Source: an uncultured Lachnospiraceae bacterium
GTDB lineage: Bacteria > Bacillota > Clostridia > Lachnospirales > Lachnospiraceae
DNA length: 64,000 bases
Assembly (NCBI GenBank): GCA_902775895.1
Contig: CACYNO010000001.1
Location: forward strand, 1 to 64,000
Direction of reading: 5' to 3'
Shown: positions 53,841 through 63,945 of the stretch, in pieces
Layout of the letters: each line of letters opens with the position of its first letter
Numbering within the stretch: position 1 is the first letter of the stretch
Notes under the pieces: generated by a model
Databases searched by the model: none
What the model was told of the DNA's origin: nothing
The model's input: only the letters and a program-made list of their open reading frames with translations
Translations under genes and position numbers: made by a program

Positions 53841-55499
53841 ATGTCATACATGAGTTTATACAGAAAATGGCGCCCGAGGAATTTTAAGGAAGTAAGGGGC
53901 CAGGAAGCGGTTGTTACAACCCTGCAAAACCAGATAAAGACCGGAAGGGCAGGTCATGCATATCTTTTTACTGGTACAAGAGGGACGGGAAAGACCAGTG
54001 TTGCAAAGATACTTGCAGCTGCGGTTAATTGCGAGTCGCCCGCGGACGGAAACCCCTGTCTGGAATGTGAAAGCTGCAGAAGTGTACTTGCAGGCACCAA
54101 TATGAATGTCAGGGAGATCGATGCGGCTTCGAACAACGGTGTTGATAACGTAAGGGAGATCAGGGAAGATGTTATGTATCCTCCCACCGGCGGCAAATAC
54201 AAGGTTTATATCATTGATGAGGCGCATATGCTTTCTGCCGGAGCCTTTAACGCTCTTCTGAAAACATTAGAGGAGCCGCCTGATTATGTGATATTTATAC
54301 TGGCGACCACAGAAGCTGCAAAACTTCCGGTGACCATACTGTCCAGATGTCAGAGATACGATTTTCACAGGATAAATGTATCTGTGATCAAAGAACAGCT
54401 GGTACATTTATCGGAAGAAGAAGGGATAAATGCAGAGGATACGGCTCTTGAATATATAGCCCGTAAGGCAGACGGGGCGATGCGTGATGCCTTGAGTCTT
54501 TTTGACAGATGTGCTGCATTTTACTCAGGTGAGAGCCTTACCTATGACGGTGTGTTGAAAATACTGGGGGCTGTTGATACGGACGTTTTTTCGGATATGT
54601 TTAACCGGATCATCGAAAGTGATACGGCGGGAGTTCTCAAGATTTTTGACGGAGTGATGTCGCAGGGCGGGGTTACGGCAAGGTTTCTCACGGACCTGGC
54701 AGCATATCTCAGAAATCTGATGATCCTGTCGGTGTCAAATAGCCCGGAAACAGAACATATAATGGATACCACCACGGAAGATCTGGTGAAGATGAAGGAA
54801 GATGCATCCAAAGCAGATACGGATACTATTTCCATGTATATAAGTGAGATATCAGAAAGCCTTTCCAAAATGAGGAATGCAACCCAGCAAAAAACCCTTG
54901 CGGAGATGATGCTGATAAAGCTTACAAGGCCTGTTATAAAGGAAGGAAATGCTGAGCCTGCATCACTGCAGAGACTTAAGGCTCTGGAGCAGCAGATATC
55001 CGGGCTGAGCGCGGAGGTTGAAGAACTGAGGAAAAAAGGAGTCTCCATACGGGAAGTACCGGACGTGACGCCGGAAAAGAAAGAAGAAGATGACTCCGGG
55101 CAAAAAAAAGAAGAATTTAAGAAGCTGGTAAAAGCCATGCCCGAGGATATCAAAAAACTTGCGGAGATGTGGGATATACTGGCACCGGAGTTTGGTGAAA
55201 AGATAGCTTTTCCGCCGGTATTCAACAGATCCTGTGTAACACTTACGGAAGACGGAAAAGCTTTAAAGATTGTTGTGACACCGTCCACATGTTATGATAA
55301 ACTCTTAAAGGAAAGCTTAGACGGTTCGGGAAGAACCAATAAAGACCTTTTGGATGAGTTTATCACCGAAAGGACGGGAGGGCTTGAAGTTCCCATCGTC
55401 ATAGAAAAAGCTGACAGGGACAACATAGACCCTGAATTTGATATACGCAACCAGGTAACAATGGAGATAGAACCGGATAAAAGAAAGGAAGATGTGTAA
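53841..55499 (+). CDS. dnaX: DNA polymerase III subunit gamma/tau
   Basis: A 552-residue clamp-loader ATPase. The start is YRKWRPRNFKEVRGQE, the Walker A is GTRGTGKTS, and the zinc site has CESPADGNPCLECESC. IDEAHML (Walker B) and the sensor ILSRCQRYDF follow, then domains II and III. A Lys/Glu linker of about 55 residues leads to the C-terminal tau region (about 430-530). GGAGAATAC precedes the ATG. The next gene starts 2 nt after the stop. Confidence 0.97.
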   Translation: MSYMSLYRKWRPRNFKEVRGQEAVVTTLQNQIKTGRAGHAYLFTGTRGTGKTSVAKILAAAVNCESPADGNPCLECESCRSVLAGTNMNVREIDAASNNGVDNVREIREDVMYPPTGGKYKVYIIDEAHMLSAGAFNALLKTLEEPPDYVIFILATTEAAKLPVTILSRCQRYDFHRINVSVIKEQLVHLSEEEGINAEDTALEYIARKADGAMRDALSLFDRCAAFYSGESLTYDGVLKILGAVDTDVFSDMFNRIIESDTAGVLKIFDGVMSQGGVTARFLTDLAAYLRNLMILSVSNSPETEHIMDTTTEDLVKMKEDASKADTDTISMYISEISESLSKMRNATQQKTLAEMMLIKLTRPVIKEGNAEPASLQRLKALEQQISGLSAEVEELRKKGVSIREVPDVTPEKKEEDDSGQKKEEFKKLVKAMPEDIKKLAEMWDILAPEFGEKIAFPPVFNRSCVTLTEDGKALKIVVTPSTCYDKLLKESLDGSGRTNKDLLDEFITERTGGLEVPIVIEKADRDNIDPEFDIRNQVTMEIEPDKRKEDV

Positions 55500-55501
55500 T
55501 T

Positions 55502-55846
55502 ATGGCAAAAGGACGCGGTGGATTCGGAGGCGGTATGCCGGGAAATATGAATCAGCTTATGAAGCAGGCTCAGAGGATGCAGGCGCAACTTGAAGAGCAG
55601 CAGGCTGAGATAGAGACCATGGAGTTTGAAGCATCTGCAGGCGGCGGGGTAGTGACGGTCGCAGTGAACGGAAAGAAACAGCTTACAAGAGTGGAGATAG
55701 ACCCTGATGCAGTGGATCCGGATGATGTGGAGATGCTTCAGGATCTTATACTTGCAGCTGCAAATGAAGCTCTGAACAACTGTGAGCAGGAGACTAAAGC
55801 AAAGATGTCAGCTATTACCGGCGGTATCGGCGGAGGATTGTTCTGA
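55502..55846 (+). CDS. YbaB/EbfC-family nucleoid-associated protein
   Basis: A 114-residue DNA-binding protein. The glycine-rich start (GRGGFGGGMPGNMNQLMKQAQRMQAQLEEQQAEIE) is typical, followed by the central GGGVVTVAVNGKKQLTRVEIDP strand and a helix with the C-terminal tail. It sits between dnaX and recR, the usual dnaX-ybaB-recR order, with the recR start overlapping its stop (TGATG). It probably binds DNA as a dimer and compacts the nucleoid. Confidence 0.95.
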   Translation: MAKGRGGFGGGMPGNMNQLMKQAQRMQAQLEEQQAEIETMEFEASAGGGVVTVAVNGKKQLTRVEIDPDAVDPDDVEMLQDLILAAANEALNNCEQETKAKMSAITGGIGGGLF

Positions 55847-56445
55847 TGGATATATACAGCCGGTATATTAAAAGACTTACCCGGGAACTGGCAGGATTGC
55901 CGGGCGTTGGAGCCAAAAGCGCACAGCGCCTGGCTTTTTATATTGTAAATATGCCTAAAGAAAAGGTTTTATCACTGTCCGAGGCCATACTGGAGGCAAA
56001 GGATAATACCACATATTGCAGGGATTGTCTGTGCCTGACCGATAATGAAATATGTCCCGTGTGTGCGGATGCAAAAAGAGATCATTCAACCATAATGGTG
56101 GTGGAAGAGACAAGGGATATGATGGCTTATGAGAAAACCGGGAAATACGAGGGTGTTTATCATGTGCTGCACGGCAGCATAAGCCCCATGGCGGGTATAG
56201 GACCGGAAGATATCAAACTGAAAGAACTCATGAAAAGGCTTTCAGAAGAAGACATAAATGAAGTGATAGTTGCTACTAACTCCAGCCTGGAGGGTGAGAC
56301 TACCGCAATGTACATAAGTAAACTGATAAAACCAACGGGTATCAGGGTCACAAGGATAGCCAGCGGAGTCCCTGTGGGCGGTGATCTGGAATACATTGAT
56401 GAGATCACGCTTTTGAGGGCACTTGAGGGCAGGACGGACCTGTGA
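55846..56445 (+). CDS. recR: Recombination protein RecR
   Basis: A 199-residue protein that helps RecO and RecF load RecA at gaps. The N-terminal HhH (LPGVGAKSAQRLAFYI), a C4 zinc finger (CRDCLCLTDNEICPVC), the Toprim domain (MVVEETRDMMAYEKTGKYEGVYHVLHGSISPM) and the Walker B-like GIRVTRIASGVPVGGDLEYIDE are all present. It overlaps ybaB at ATG/TGA. A promoter for the next gene lies just after its stop. Confidence 0.97.
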   Translation: MDIYSRYIKRLTRELAGLPGVGAKSAQRLAFYIVNMPKEKVLSLSEAILEAKDNTTYCRDCLCLTDNEICPVCADAKRDHSTIMVVEETRDMMAYEKTGKYEGVYHVLHGSISPMAGIGPEDIKLKELMKRLSEEDINEVIVATNSSLEGETTAMYISKLIKPTGIRVTRIASGVPVGGDLEYIDEITLLRALEGRTDL

Positions 56446-56451
56446 TCTGAT

Positions 56452-56480
56452 TTGAACAAGGAAGTGCTTTGTGTTACACT
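56452..56480 (+). promoter_or_regulatory. Promoter candidate before the pseudo-AAA+ gene
   Basis: TTGAAC (56452-56457), a 17-nt spacer and TACACT (56475-56480), with TGT directly before the -10 (extended -10). The leader would be about 43 nt. Confidence 0.6.
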
Positions 56481-56529
56481 AAACGATAATGTTAACTTGT
56501 AAAATATGCGATAAAAAGGGGCGTTTAAG

Positions 56530-59500
56530 GTGGATAAATACGAAACCGGAATACGGATCAAAGAAATAAGGAATTTATACAAAGCCGATGATTTTGCATC
56601 AGCGGCTCAGCTTGCAAAGGATATTGACTGGTCCAAGGTCAAAAGCTGGGATGCTCTCGCTATGATGATGGATGTTTACGAACAGACCGGTGACAATGAC
56701 AATGCCAGAGATATGGCGGTACTGGCTTATAACAGGAATCTTGGCGGTAAGAGGCTGGTATACAGACTTACGGATCTGCTCATTAAGATGGGAGAATTAG
56801 ACGATGCCAAGGAACTCTACAAAGAGTACTGCAGTATCGCAAGAAACTCATCTGACAGGCATATCCTTAATTATCACTTGCTTCGCGCAGAAAAAGCACC
56901 TGATGAGGAGCTTATAACAGCCCTTGAGAATTACAGGGACGGAGAAGTTGACGAGAGATATATGTACAGACTCGCCCAGCTTTACGCAAAAAACGGAGAT
57001 ACGGACAAATGTATTAATACATGCGATGATATCGCTCTTTGGTTTAAAGACGGGGAATACGCACAGGGTGCGGTCAAACTCAAAAAAAGAGTGGGAGGAG
57101 CCCTTACTCCCGCCCAGGAGGAGTTGTTCAAAAAATCCAAGGTACTGGAGGAAGAATTATCAAAAACACAGCAGATCACTTTTGCGGACCAGCTTGAACT
57201 GAACGAGGAAAGATTTGCTGCAGAGATTGATGAAGCCTTAAACGACGGAGCTGAAGGGAAAGAAGCTGTTAAGGAAGCAGAAAAGGTACCTGTAAAAGCT
57301 GAGGAAGGATTCGTAACCAAAGCCAAAGAGGCAGCAGCCGTAAAGGCAGGAGAATCAGCCGGCGTCTTTTCGTCGCTTTTGAAAAAAGCCTTCGGAGCAG
57401 ACGAAGAGCCTGAAGTTGCGGAAGAGGAAGAACCGAAGACCGTACCGGACACAGGGGTGAAAGCTGAAGTAAATGCCGAGGAGATTCCGGTTGCGGAGAC
57501 TGAAACAAAGTCTGTTGTAGAAAAAGATGACGAGATAGGAAACATTATCTCAGGGATATTGAAGGATGATGAAAAGAAGCCGGAAGACGAAAAAATAAAG
57601 AAAGAAGAGACTATAGAAGATGATATTCCGTGGAACTTCAACAATGTTGAAGAAGCGTTCGAGCCGGAGAGCGGAAAAGAAACCGTTGAAGCAGCACAGG
57701 TTCAGGAGCCTGCAGAGGAAGTAAAAGGAACTGAAGAAGACGGCACTACAGAGGCACCGGAGGTTAAGATGTCTGAAAATATAAAAGAAACAGAAGATAT
57801 CGAACAGACGGAAGCAGCAAAGGAGACTGATGCTTCAGAAAGTCCCGAATGTGAAAAAGAACCTGAAAATCCCGAAGAGACTGCTATTAGGGAGAACCTC
57901 ACGGTAGGTGTTATGGAGATCATGAAAGAGGAGAAGGCTCTCAGAGGTCAGGGTGTTATCGACGAGGAGGAGCAGATAGAAGGCCAGCTCAATATGGAAG
58001 ACTGGCTGAACGAAGTAAGAGAGCAAAAGTACGGTAAGCAGAATACAAAAGAGTATTCACGTTCCGAGCTTGAGCGTATGCTTGATGAAAAGGATGAAAA
58101 GAGCAAGGCGTATGACAAGCTTATGGAAGAGCAAAAACGTCTTGCAAGTGAAGAGGGTAAGCCTTTTGACGAAGAGGGGGCAAAGCAGAAGGTAGAGCAG
58201 CAGATGATCACAGATGCGGCAAGGACCGATCTTACCATTCGTACGGGTAAAGCCACTGCAAAGCTTGAAAATGAAAACAAGTTCATAAACGGTGAAAAGA
58301 GCGTTGATGAAAAAATACTTAAGGTAATGATCGACTCAGTTCAGGAGGAGGTTAAGAAAGGAAATCTTACAGAGGCACCTGAAGACAGATTAAAGCGTTT
58401 TGAAACTGCGGTTGCAGGAGCAGCCGTTACACCTGATAAAGCAAAGATCGGAACGCCTGACGAGCTCCCTGTGGAGGTTGTGGGTACGGCTGCAGTACTT
58501 GTAGATTTCCTTACCGGAAATTATGATCCGAAAGATGTTAAAAATAAGGCTGCTGTACCTTCTGTGCTCATGACGGGACAGGAGCAGCCGGAAGAGCCGG
58601 CACCGGAGCCCGTACTTACTGATGTTCAGGAAGAGAATGTAAAAGATGTTAAGGGATCTGAAAAAGAAAAAGAACCTGAAGAAATAAAAGAACCGGAAAT
58701 GACCAAAGAAGCGAAAGCAGAACCTGCTGAAGAAAAAACTGAACTTCCCGATGATGGTGAAAAGCCATTTGAGGATATCGATATCGATCAGGGGTTATTC
58801 AAAAGGAATAAGACAGAAGAGATCACTCCTAATATCATTCAGGCAGAGCTTGAAGGCGAAGAGTCTGCCGTTGCGGAAAGGATAACTTCGGCAGATGCCG
58901 CTGCTGATGCTATCCTTCAGAGGATCACCGGAAAGGTGCCTGTGATCACTCCGGAACTGGAAAAAGAACTGGGTATAAAGCCTGAAGAAAATGAGGATAA
59001 GAAAGAAGAGAAAGTTTCCGCACCGTTAGAGGAAGTGGAAAAAGAAGCGGATAAAAGGACAGACAAAGCGGAGGATAAGGCTCCGGATAAACAGATCGAA
59101 GAAGAGGACATTAGTATCCAGCCGGAAAACTTCTCAGATACTGCCCATATCGACAAAAAGACATTAAGGGAGATCATCGAAGCAACTCCGGAAGAAGATG
59201 TGAAGGAAGAGGAAGTGGTAAAAGAGACCACACGTATTTTTGGTGAAGACGGAACGCGTAATACCGTTAAGCTGGAAGAAGTCTTAAAAACAACATCTTT
59301 ACCTGAAGGAAAACGTGAAAAGGTGTTGAGCCTTTTTGAAGAATATTATGACTTCCCGGAGATCAACGGCAAGGTTGAAGAGATAATCGCCGCTTTTCCG
59401 AAAGAGTCAGCAAGTGTAGGTTCTGCAGGCGGAAATATCATCCTCACCGACAACGGTGATATGGATATGACCACCCTTGCAAAGGATATAGCAAAAGCTT

Positions 59501-60033
59501 TCTCAATGATAAGTCCGGATAAAAAATATAAGCTCGTAAAGACCTCCGGAAGCAACATTAGCGGAGGTGGCTTACAGAAGGTTGCGTCTAAGCTGAACGG
59601 TTCCGTTCTTGTCATAGAGGATGCCGCTGATATGGGGCCGGAAGGAGCAAAAGAACTTATGGATTATCTCAAGGAGGAGAATACCGGAACCTGCGTTATC
59701 ATGGAAGATACGCTGGAGAAGATGAATGAGTTCGTCAGCATCAATAAGGATCTGACCAAGGCGTTTAATCACAGGATAGACATGAGGGATTATACTGCCG
59801 AAGAGCTTGTGGAGATAGCAAAAGAGCTGGCGGGAAGAAGAAATTATGTAATAGATGAGGACGGAAGGCTCGCGCTCTTTATGATAGTAAAGGAGATCAA
59901 TTCCGGTAAAGATCCGCTTACACTTGACGAACTTGATGATATCATTGCTGATGCAGCAAAAAGAGCAAAGAAGAGAATGAAAAAGAACAAGGACCTTGGA
60001 GAGCCGACTATCACAAACAGTGATTTCAGATAA
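56530..60033 (+). CDS. TPR-acidic linker-degenerate AAA+ protein of unknown function
   Basis: A 1167-residue protein. Residues 1-220 are helical repeats (TPR-like). About 220-960 is a low-complexity Glu/Lys/Pro linker, probably disordered. The C-terminal 200 residues follow the layout of CbbX/SpoVK AAA+ domains, but the P-loop reads DNGDMDMTT (974-982) instead of GNPGTGKTT. The Walker B is VLVIED (1026-1031) and the arginine-finger region is NKDLTKAF (1072-1079). So it has the fold without the usual catalytic residues. The start is GTG at 56530 with AAGG nearby. Its own promoter follows recR and transketolase follows after 26 nt. Confidence 0.7.
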   Translation: MDKYETGIRIKEIRNLYKADDFASAAQLAKDIDWSKVKSWDALAMMMDVYEQTGDNDNARDMAVLAYNRNLGGKRLVYRLTDLLIKMGELDDAKELYKEYCSIARNSSDRHILNYHLLRAEKAPDEELITALENYRDGEVDERYMYRLAQLYAKNGDTDKCINTCDDIALWFKDGEYAQGAVKLKKRVGGALTPAQEELFKKSKVLEEELSKTQQITFADQLELNEERFAAEIDEALNDGAEGKEAVKEAEKVPVKAEEGFVTKAKEAAAVKAGESAGVFSSLLKKAFGADEEPEVAEEEEPKTVPDTGVKAEVNAEEIPVAETETKSVVEKDDEIGNIISGILKDDEKKPEDEKIKKEETIEDDIPWNFNNVEEAFEPESGKETVEAAQVQEPAEEVKGTEEDGTTEAPEVKMSENIKETEDIEQTEAAKETDASESPECEKEPENPEETAIRENLTVGVMEIMKEEKALRGQGVIDEEEQIEGQLNMEDWLNEVREQKYGKQNTKEYSRSELERMLDEKDEKSKAYDKLMEEQKRLASEEGKPFDEEGAKQKVEQQMITDAARTDLTIRTGKATAKLENENKFINGEKSVDEKILKVMIDSVQEEVKKGNLTEAPEDRLKRFETAVAGAAVTPDKAKIGTPDELPVEVVGTAAVLVDFLTGNYDPKDVKNKAAVPSVLMTGQEQPEEPAPEPVLTDVQEENVKDVKGSEKEKEPEEIKEPEMTKEAKAEPAEEKTELPDDGEKPFEDIDIDQGLFKRNKTEEITPNIIQAELEGEESAVAERITSADAAADAILQRITGKVPVITPELEKELGIKPEENEDKKEEKVSAPLEEVEKEADKRTDKAEDKAPDKQIEEEDISIQPENFSDTAHIDKKTLREIIEATPEEDVKEEEVVKETTRIFGEDGTRNTVKLEEVLKTTSLPEGKREKVLSLFEEYYDFPEINGKVEEIIAAFPKESASVGSAGGNIILTDNGDMDMTTLAKDIAKAFSMISPDKKYKLVKTSGSNISGGGLQKVASKLNGSVLVIEDAADMGPEGAKELMDYLKEENTGTCVIMEDTLEKMNEFVSINKDLTKAFNHRIDMRDYTAEELVEIAKELAGRRNYVIDEDGRLALFMIVKEINSGKDPLTLDELDDIIADAAKRAKKRMKKNKDLGEPTITNSDFR

Positions 60034-60059
60034 AGGTTACAAAAGCGTAAGGAGCATGT

Positions 60060-62060
60060 ATGGAAGATTTGAACAAAGAAAGAATTGACGAGTTATCGGT
60101 AAACGCCATAAGGATACTGTCTGCCGATGCGATACAAAAGGCAAAGTCCGGGCACCCGGGTCTGCCTCTGGGATGTGCGCCTGTAGGTTATGAGGTATGG
60201 GCCAACCATCTGAAGCATAACCCCGGTGTACCTGACTGGTGTGATCGTGACAGATTTGTTTTATCCGGCGGACACGGTTCCATGCTGTTGTATTCGCTGC
60301 TGCATCTTTTCGGATACGAAAAGATGGATCTGGATGCCATAAAGAATTTCAGACAACTGGGGTCCGCAACTCCGGGACACCCCGAATACGGCGTTACACC
60401 GGGAGTGGATGCATCAACCGGTCCTTTGGGACAGGGTATGTCCATGGCGGTGGGTATGGCTATGGCAGAGGCGCATCTTGCGTCTGTTTTTAACAAGCCT
60501 GATCATCCGGTAGTGGATCATTATACATATGTGCTCGGCGGTGACGGATGTATGATGGAGGGTATAAGCTCGGAGGCCTTTTCTCTTGCGGGAGAGCTGG
60601 GATTAAATAAACTTATCGTCTTATATGATTCCAACAAGATATGTATTGAGGGAAGCACTGACGGAGTATTTTCCGAAAATATATCCGAGAGGATGGAAGC
60701 TTTCGGCTTCCAGACGATCATCGTTCATGACGGAAACAATCTAAGCGATATAGAGGATGCAATATATAAAGCAAAGAATGATACCGACAGACCTTCATTT
60801 ATCATGATCGAGACCCAGATAGGTTACGGCTGTCCCGCAAAGCAGGGAAGCGCAGCTGCTCACGGAGAGCCTCTCGGCGATGAAAACATTGCAGACATGA
60901 GAAAGAATCTCAACTGGCCCTGCGAAGAAGCCTTTGAAGTGCCGGATGAGGTATATGAGAATTTTAAAGAAAAAGCAAACAGAGGTATTGAAGCATATAA
61001 AGAATGGGAAGAAATGTTTTCGGAATATGCAAAACAATATCCCGAAATGAAGGAGAAATGGGATAATTACCATTCGGGTTTTGATACAAAAGCACTTTTT
61101 GAATCTGAGGATTATTGGGAAATCCCGGAAAAAGCCGAGGCTACAAGAAGTTCATCGGGAGTTGTATTAAATAAGATCCAAAAAGAAGTATTAAACCTTG
61201 TGGGAGGGTCTGCGGACCTTGCTCCTTCCAATAAGACATATATGAAAGATGCGGGAGATTTTTCAAAAGAAGACCCTTCCGGAAGAAACATCAGATTCGG
61301 TGTAAGGGAAGCTGCCATGGCGGGAATATCAAACGGTATTGCTCTTCACGGAGGCCTGAAGCCCTTTGCTGCCACCTTTTTTGTGTTCAGTGACTATGTA
61401 AAGCCCATGGCGAGACTGTCTGCCCTTATGGGACTTCCCGTTACTTACGTGTTCACACATGACAGTATAGGTGTGGGCGAGGACGGTCCTACACATGAGC
61501 CGATCGAGCAGCTTGCGATGCTCCGTGCCATGCCCGGCTTTACGGTGATAAGACCCTGCGACAGAAGAGAGACCGCGGCTGCATGGAAATATGCCATGGA
61601 GTCAGAAGAGCCTGTAGCACTTGTTCTTACAAGGCAGAATCTGAACCAGCAGGCTGCTTCCGCAAAGGATATAAGCAAAGGCGCATATATCATAAAAGAT
61701 TCAAAGGATACTCCGGAGCTTATCCTTATAGGTACCGGTTCAGAGGTTGATCTTTGCGTTAAAGCGGCAGATATCCTTTCGGAAGAAGGAATGAATGTAA
61801 GAGTCGTTAGTATGCCGAGTATGGATCTTTTTGAAAAGCAGAGTGACGGGTATAAAGAATCCGTACTTCCCCGCAATTGCACAAAAAGAATATCCGTGGA
61901 AGCTCTTTCATCCTTTGGGTGGGGAAGATATACGGGACTTGACGGAAAGAATATATCAATGGACGTTTTTGGAGAGTCCGCTCCCGCCGGAGAGCTTTTT
62001 GAAAAATTCGGATTCACGGTTGATAATGTGGTAGAGACAGCAAAGAGCCTGACAGATTAA
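60060..62060 (+). CDS. tkt: Transketolase
   Basis: A 666-residue thiamine diphosphate enzyme of the pentose phosphate pathway. The N-terminal ThDP half has AIQKAKSGHPGLPLG, YVLGGDGCMMEGISSEA and the GDSN-like GDG motif. The middle pyrimidine half has HDSIGVGEDGPTHEPIEQL, and the C-terminal half is full length. AAGGAGCAT precedes the ATG. It lies 26 nt after the pseudo-AAA+ gene and 2 nt before uvrC, so it probably shares their transcript. Confidence 0.97.
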   Translation: MEDLNKERIDELSVNAIRILSADAIQKAKSGHPGLPLGCAPVGYEVWANHLKHNPGVPDWCDRDRFVLSGGHGSMLLYSLLHLFGYEKMDLDAIKNFRQLGSATPGHPEYGVTPGVDASTGPLGQGMSMAVGMAMAEAHLASVFNKPDHPVVDHYTYVLGGDGCMMEGISSEAFSLAGELGLNKLIVLYDSNKICIEGSTDGVFSENISERMEAFGFQTIIVHDGNNLSDIEDAIYKAKNDTDRPSFIMIETQIGYGCPAKQGSAAAHGEPLGDENIADMRKNLNWPCEEAFEVPDEVYENFKEKANRGIEAYKEWEEMFSEYAKQYPEMKEKWDNYHSGFDTKALFESEDYWEIPEKAEATRSSSGVVLNKIQKEVLNLVGGSADLAPSNKTYMKDAGDFSKEDPSGRNIRFGVREAAMAGISNGIALHGGLKPFAATFFVFSDYVKPMARLSALMGLPVTYVFTHDSIGVGEDGPTHEPIEQLAMLRAMPGFTVIRPCDRRETAAAWKYAMESEEPVALVLTRQNLNQQAASAKDISKGAYIIKDSKDTPELILIGTGSEVDLCVKAADILSEEGMNVRVVSMPSMDLFEKQSDGYKESVLPRNCTKRISVEALSSFGWGRYTGLDGKNISMDVFGESAPAGELFEKFGFTVDNVVETAKSLTD

Positions 62061-62062
62061 AA

Positions 62063-63883
62063 ATGTTCGACATAGATGAGGAATTAAAAAAAATACCGGA
62101 AAAACCCGGCGTGTATATGATGCATGATAAAAGTGACGCGATTATTTATGTCGGTAAAGCAAAGCTTCTGAAAAGAAGGGTGCGTCAGTATTTTCAAAGC
62201 AGTGCAAATCATTCTCCGAAGATAAAGAGGATGGTGGAGCAGATAAAATGGTTTGAATATATTCTGACGGATTCCGAGATGGAAGCTCTTGTACTGGAAT
62301 CAAACCTTATAAAAGAAAACAGCCCAAAGTACAACACCATGCTGACGGATGATAAGTCATATCCTTTTATCAAGGTGACTGTCAATGAGAAGTACCCAAG
62401 GGTTTTGTTTTCAAGGGATGCAAAGCACGATTCCAACAGATATTTCGGTCCTTTCACATCTGCCCATGCAGTAAAAGAAACAACAGAATTTTTATCGAGA
62501 TTATATAAGATCCGCTCATGCAGGAGAGTACTTCCAAGGGATATAGGCAAGGAAAGACCGTGTCTGAATTACCATATAGGAAAATGCTCCGCTCCATGTG
62601 CGGGTCTTATTTCAATGGAAGAATACCGTAGGGGAATAGAGGATGCCATCAGATTTTTAAAAGGAAGTCATGACGTACTTTTGAAAGAGTTGAACGAAAA
62701 GATGAAAAGCGCATCAGAAAAGATGGAGTATGAGGAAGCTGCCATGTACAGAGACCTTATCTTTAGTCTGAAACACATTATTGAAGGCCAGAAGATCACA
62801 GAGGATAATACTCAGGACAGGGATATCCTGGGTCTTGCAATAGAGGGAAGAGATGCCATAGTACAGGTCTTTTTCATAAGAAACGGAAAACTTCTGGGTA
62901 GAGATCATTATCACATGTCCGTAGCTGAGGGGGATGATGTGGCGGATATATTATCTCAATTTATCAAGCAGTATTACGGAGGAACACCATATATTCCGGG
63001 TAATATTCTTATGAGGAGTGTACCGGAAGATGCTGAGGTTATTCAGGAATGGTTGTCTGATATTAAGGGGCAGAAGGTTTCGCTGATTACTCCTCAAAAG
63101 GGAACGAAAGAAAAACTAATATCTCTGGCAGATGAAAATGCCCGTATCATCCTGAAAAAAGATGCACAGAAGATAAAGCTGGAGGAGGCAAGGACAACGG
63201 GAGCTTTAAAAGAAATCGAAGCTCTTTTAGGGTTGGACGACATACACAGGATCGAGGCTTACGATATATCAAACACCAGCGGAGTTGAGTCTGTAGGTTC
63301 CATGGTGGTTTTTACAGACGGTAGACCGCGGAAGCACGATTACAGGAAGTTTAAGATAAAGACTGTAAAGGGGCCGGACGATTATAAGAGTATGGAAGAG
63401 GTGCTGAATCGGAGATTAAAAAGGCTCACGGAGACAGCGGATTCTTTCGGAAAAACTCCCGATCTTATACTTATGGACGGAGGAAAGGGTCAGGTAAATA
63501 TCGCGCTTTCCGTGATTAGGAATATTGGTTTGGAGATTCCGGTGGCGGGGATGGTAAAGGATGATCATCATAATACCAGAGCTCTGTATTTTAACGGGAA
63601 AGAAATACAGATCGATAAACAAAGCGAAGGATTTAAGCTTATCACAAGGATACAGGATGAAGCCCACAGATTTGCAATAGAGTATCACAGGAAGCTTAGG
63701 GGGAAAACCCAGACCAGGTCTGTCCTTGATGACATACCGGGTATAGGTGAGAAAAGAAGAAAAGCACTAATGTTGCATTTTAAGGATATAGACAGGATAA
63801 GAGGGGCTTCGGTGGAAGAACTGGCGGAGGCTGAAGGGATGACGGGGAAGACTGCGTTAAGTGTTTATCAGTATTTTCACTGA
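62063..63883 (+). CDS. uvrC: UvrABC excinuclease subunit C
   Basis: A 606-residue nuclease making the two incisions of nucleotide excision repair. The N-terminal GIY-YIG domain (about 12-95: PGVYMMHDKSDAIIYVGKAKLLKRRVRQYF) is followed by the Cys-rich CLNYHIGKCSAPCAG, the UVR helix (about 205-240), the RNase H-like endonuclease with EAYDISNTSG and MDGGKGQVN, and a C-terminal HhH pair (DIPGIGEKRRKALMLHF, GMTGKTALSVYQYF). The start is 2 nt after tkt with no separate ribosome binding site beyond the AT-rich ACAG region, so coupling is likely. Confidence 0.97.
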   Translation: MFDIDEELKKIPEKPGVYMMHDKSDAIIYVGKAKLLKRRVRQYFQSSANHSPKIKRMVEQIKWFEYILTDSEMEALVLESNLIKENSPKYNTMLTDDKSYPFIKVTVNEKYPRVLFSRDAKHDSNRYFGPFTSAHAVKETTEFLSRLYKIRSCRRVLPRDIGKERPCLNYHIGKCSAPCAGLISMEEYRRGIEDAIRFLKGSHDVLLKELNEKMKSASEKMEYEEAAMYRDLIFSLKHIIEGQKITEDNTQDRDILGLAIEGRDAIVQVFFIRNGKLLGRDHYHMSVAEGDDVADILSQFIKQYYGGTPYIPGNILMRSVPEDAEVIQEWLSDIKGQKVSLITPQKGTKEKLISLADENARIILKKDAQKIKLEEARTTGALKEIEALLGLDDIHRIEAYDISNTSGVESVGSMVVFTDGRPRKHDYRKFKIKTVKGPDDYKSMEEVLNRRLKRLTETADSFGKTPDLILMDGGKGQVNIALSVIRNIGLEIPVAGMVKDDHHNTRALYFNGKEIQIDKQSEGFKLITRIQDEAHRFAIEYHRKLRGKTQTRSVLDDIPGIGEKRRKALMLHFKDIDRIRGASVEELAEAEGMTGKTALSVYQYFH

Positions 63884-63902
63884 AATTAATTTATGGTAAA
63901 AT
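63874..63902 (+). promoter_or_regulatory. Promoter candidate for the last gene
   Basis: TTTTCA (63874-63879), a 17-nt spacer and TAAAAT (63897-63902) with TGG before it (extended -10). It overlaps the uvrC stop and leaves about 37 nt to the next ATG. Confidence 0.5.
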
Positions 63903-63945
63903 ACTCTGAAAATATGCATATTATCCAATGATACGAGGTGAGAAA

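Noticed and set aside
54542-55288. A 248-residue antisense open frame within dnaX
   Set aside because: Shadow of a well-supported gene; Ser/Ile/Phe-rich antisense composition.
56982-57644. A 220-residue antisense open frame rich in Ser, Phe and Ala
   Set aside because: It is the mirror of the Glu/Lys-rich linker of the plus-strand protein and has no start signal.
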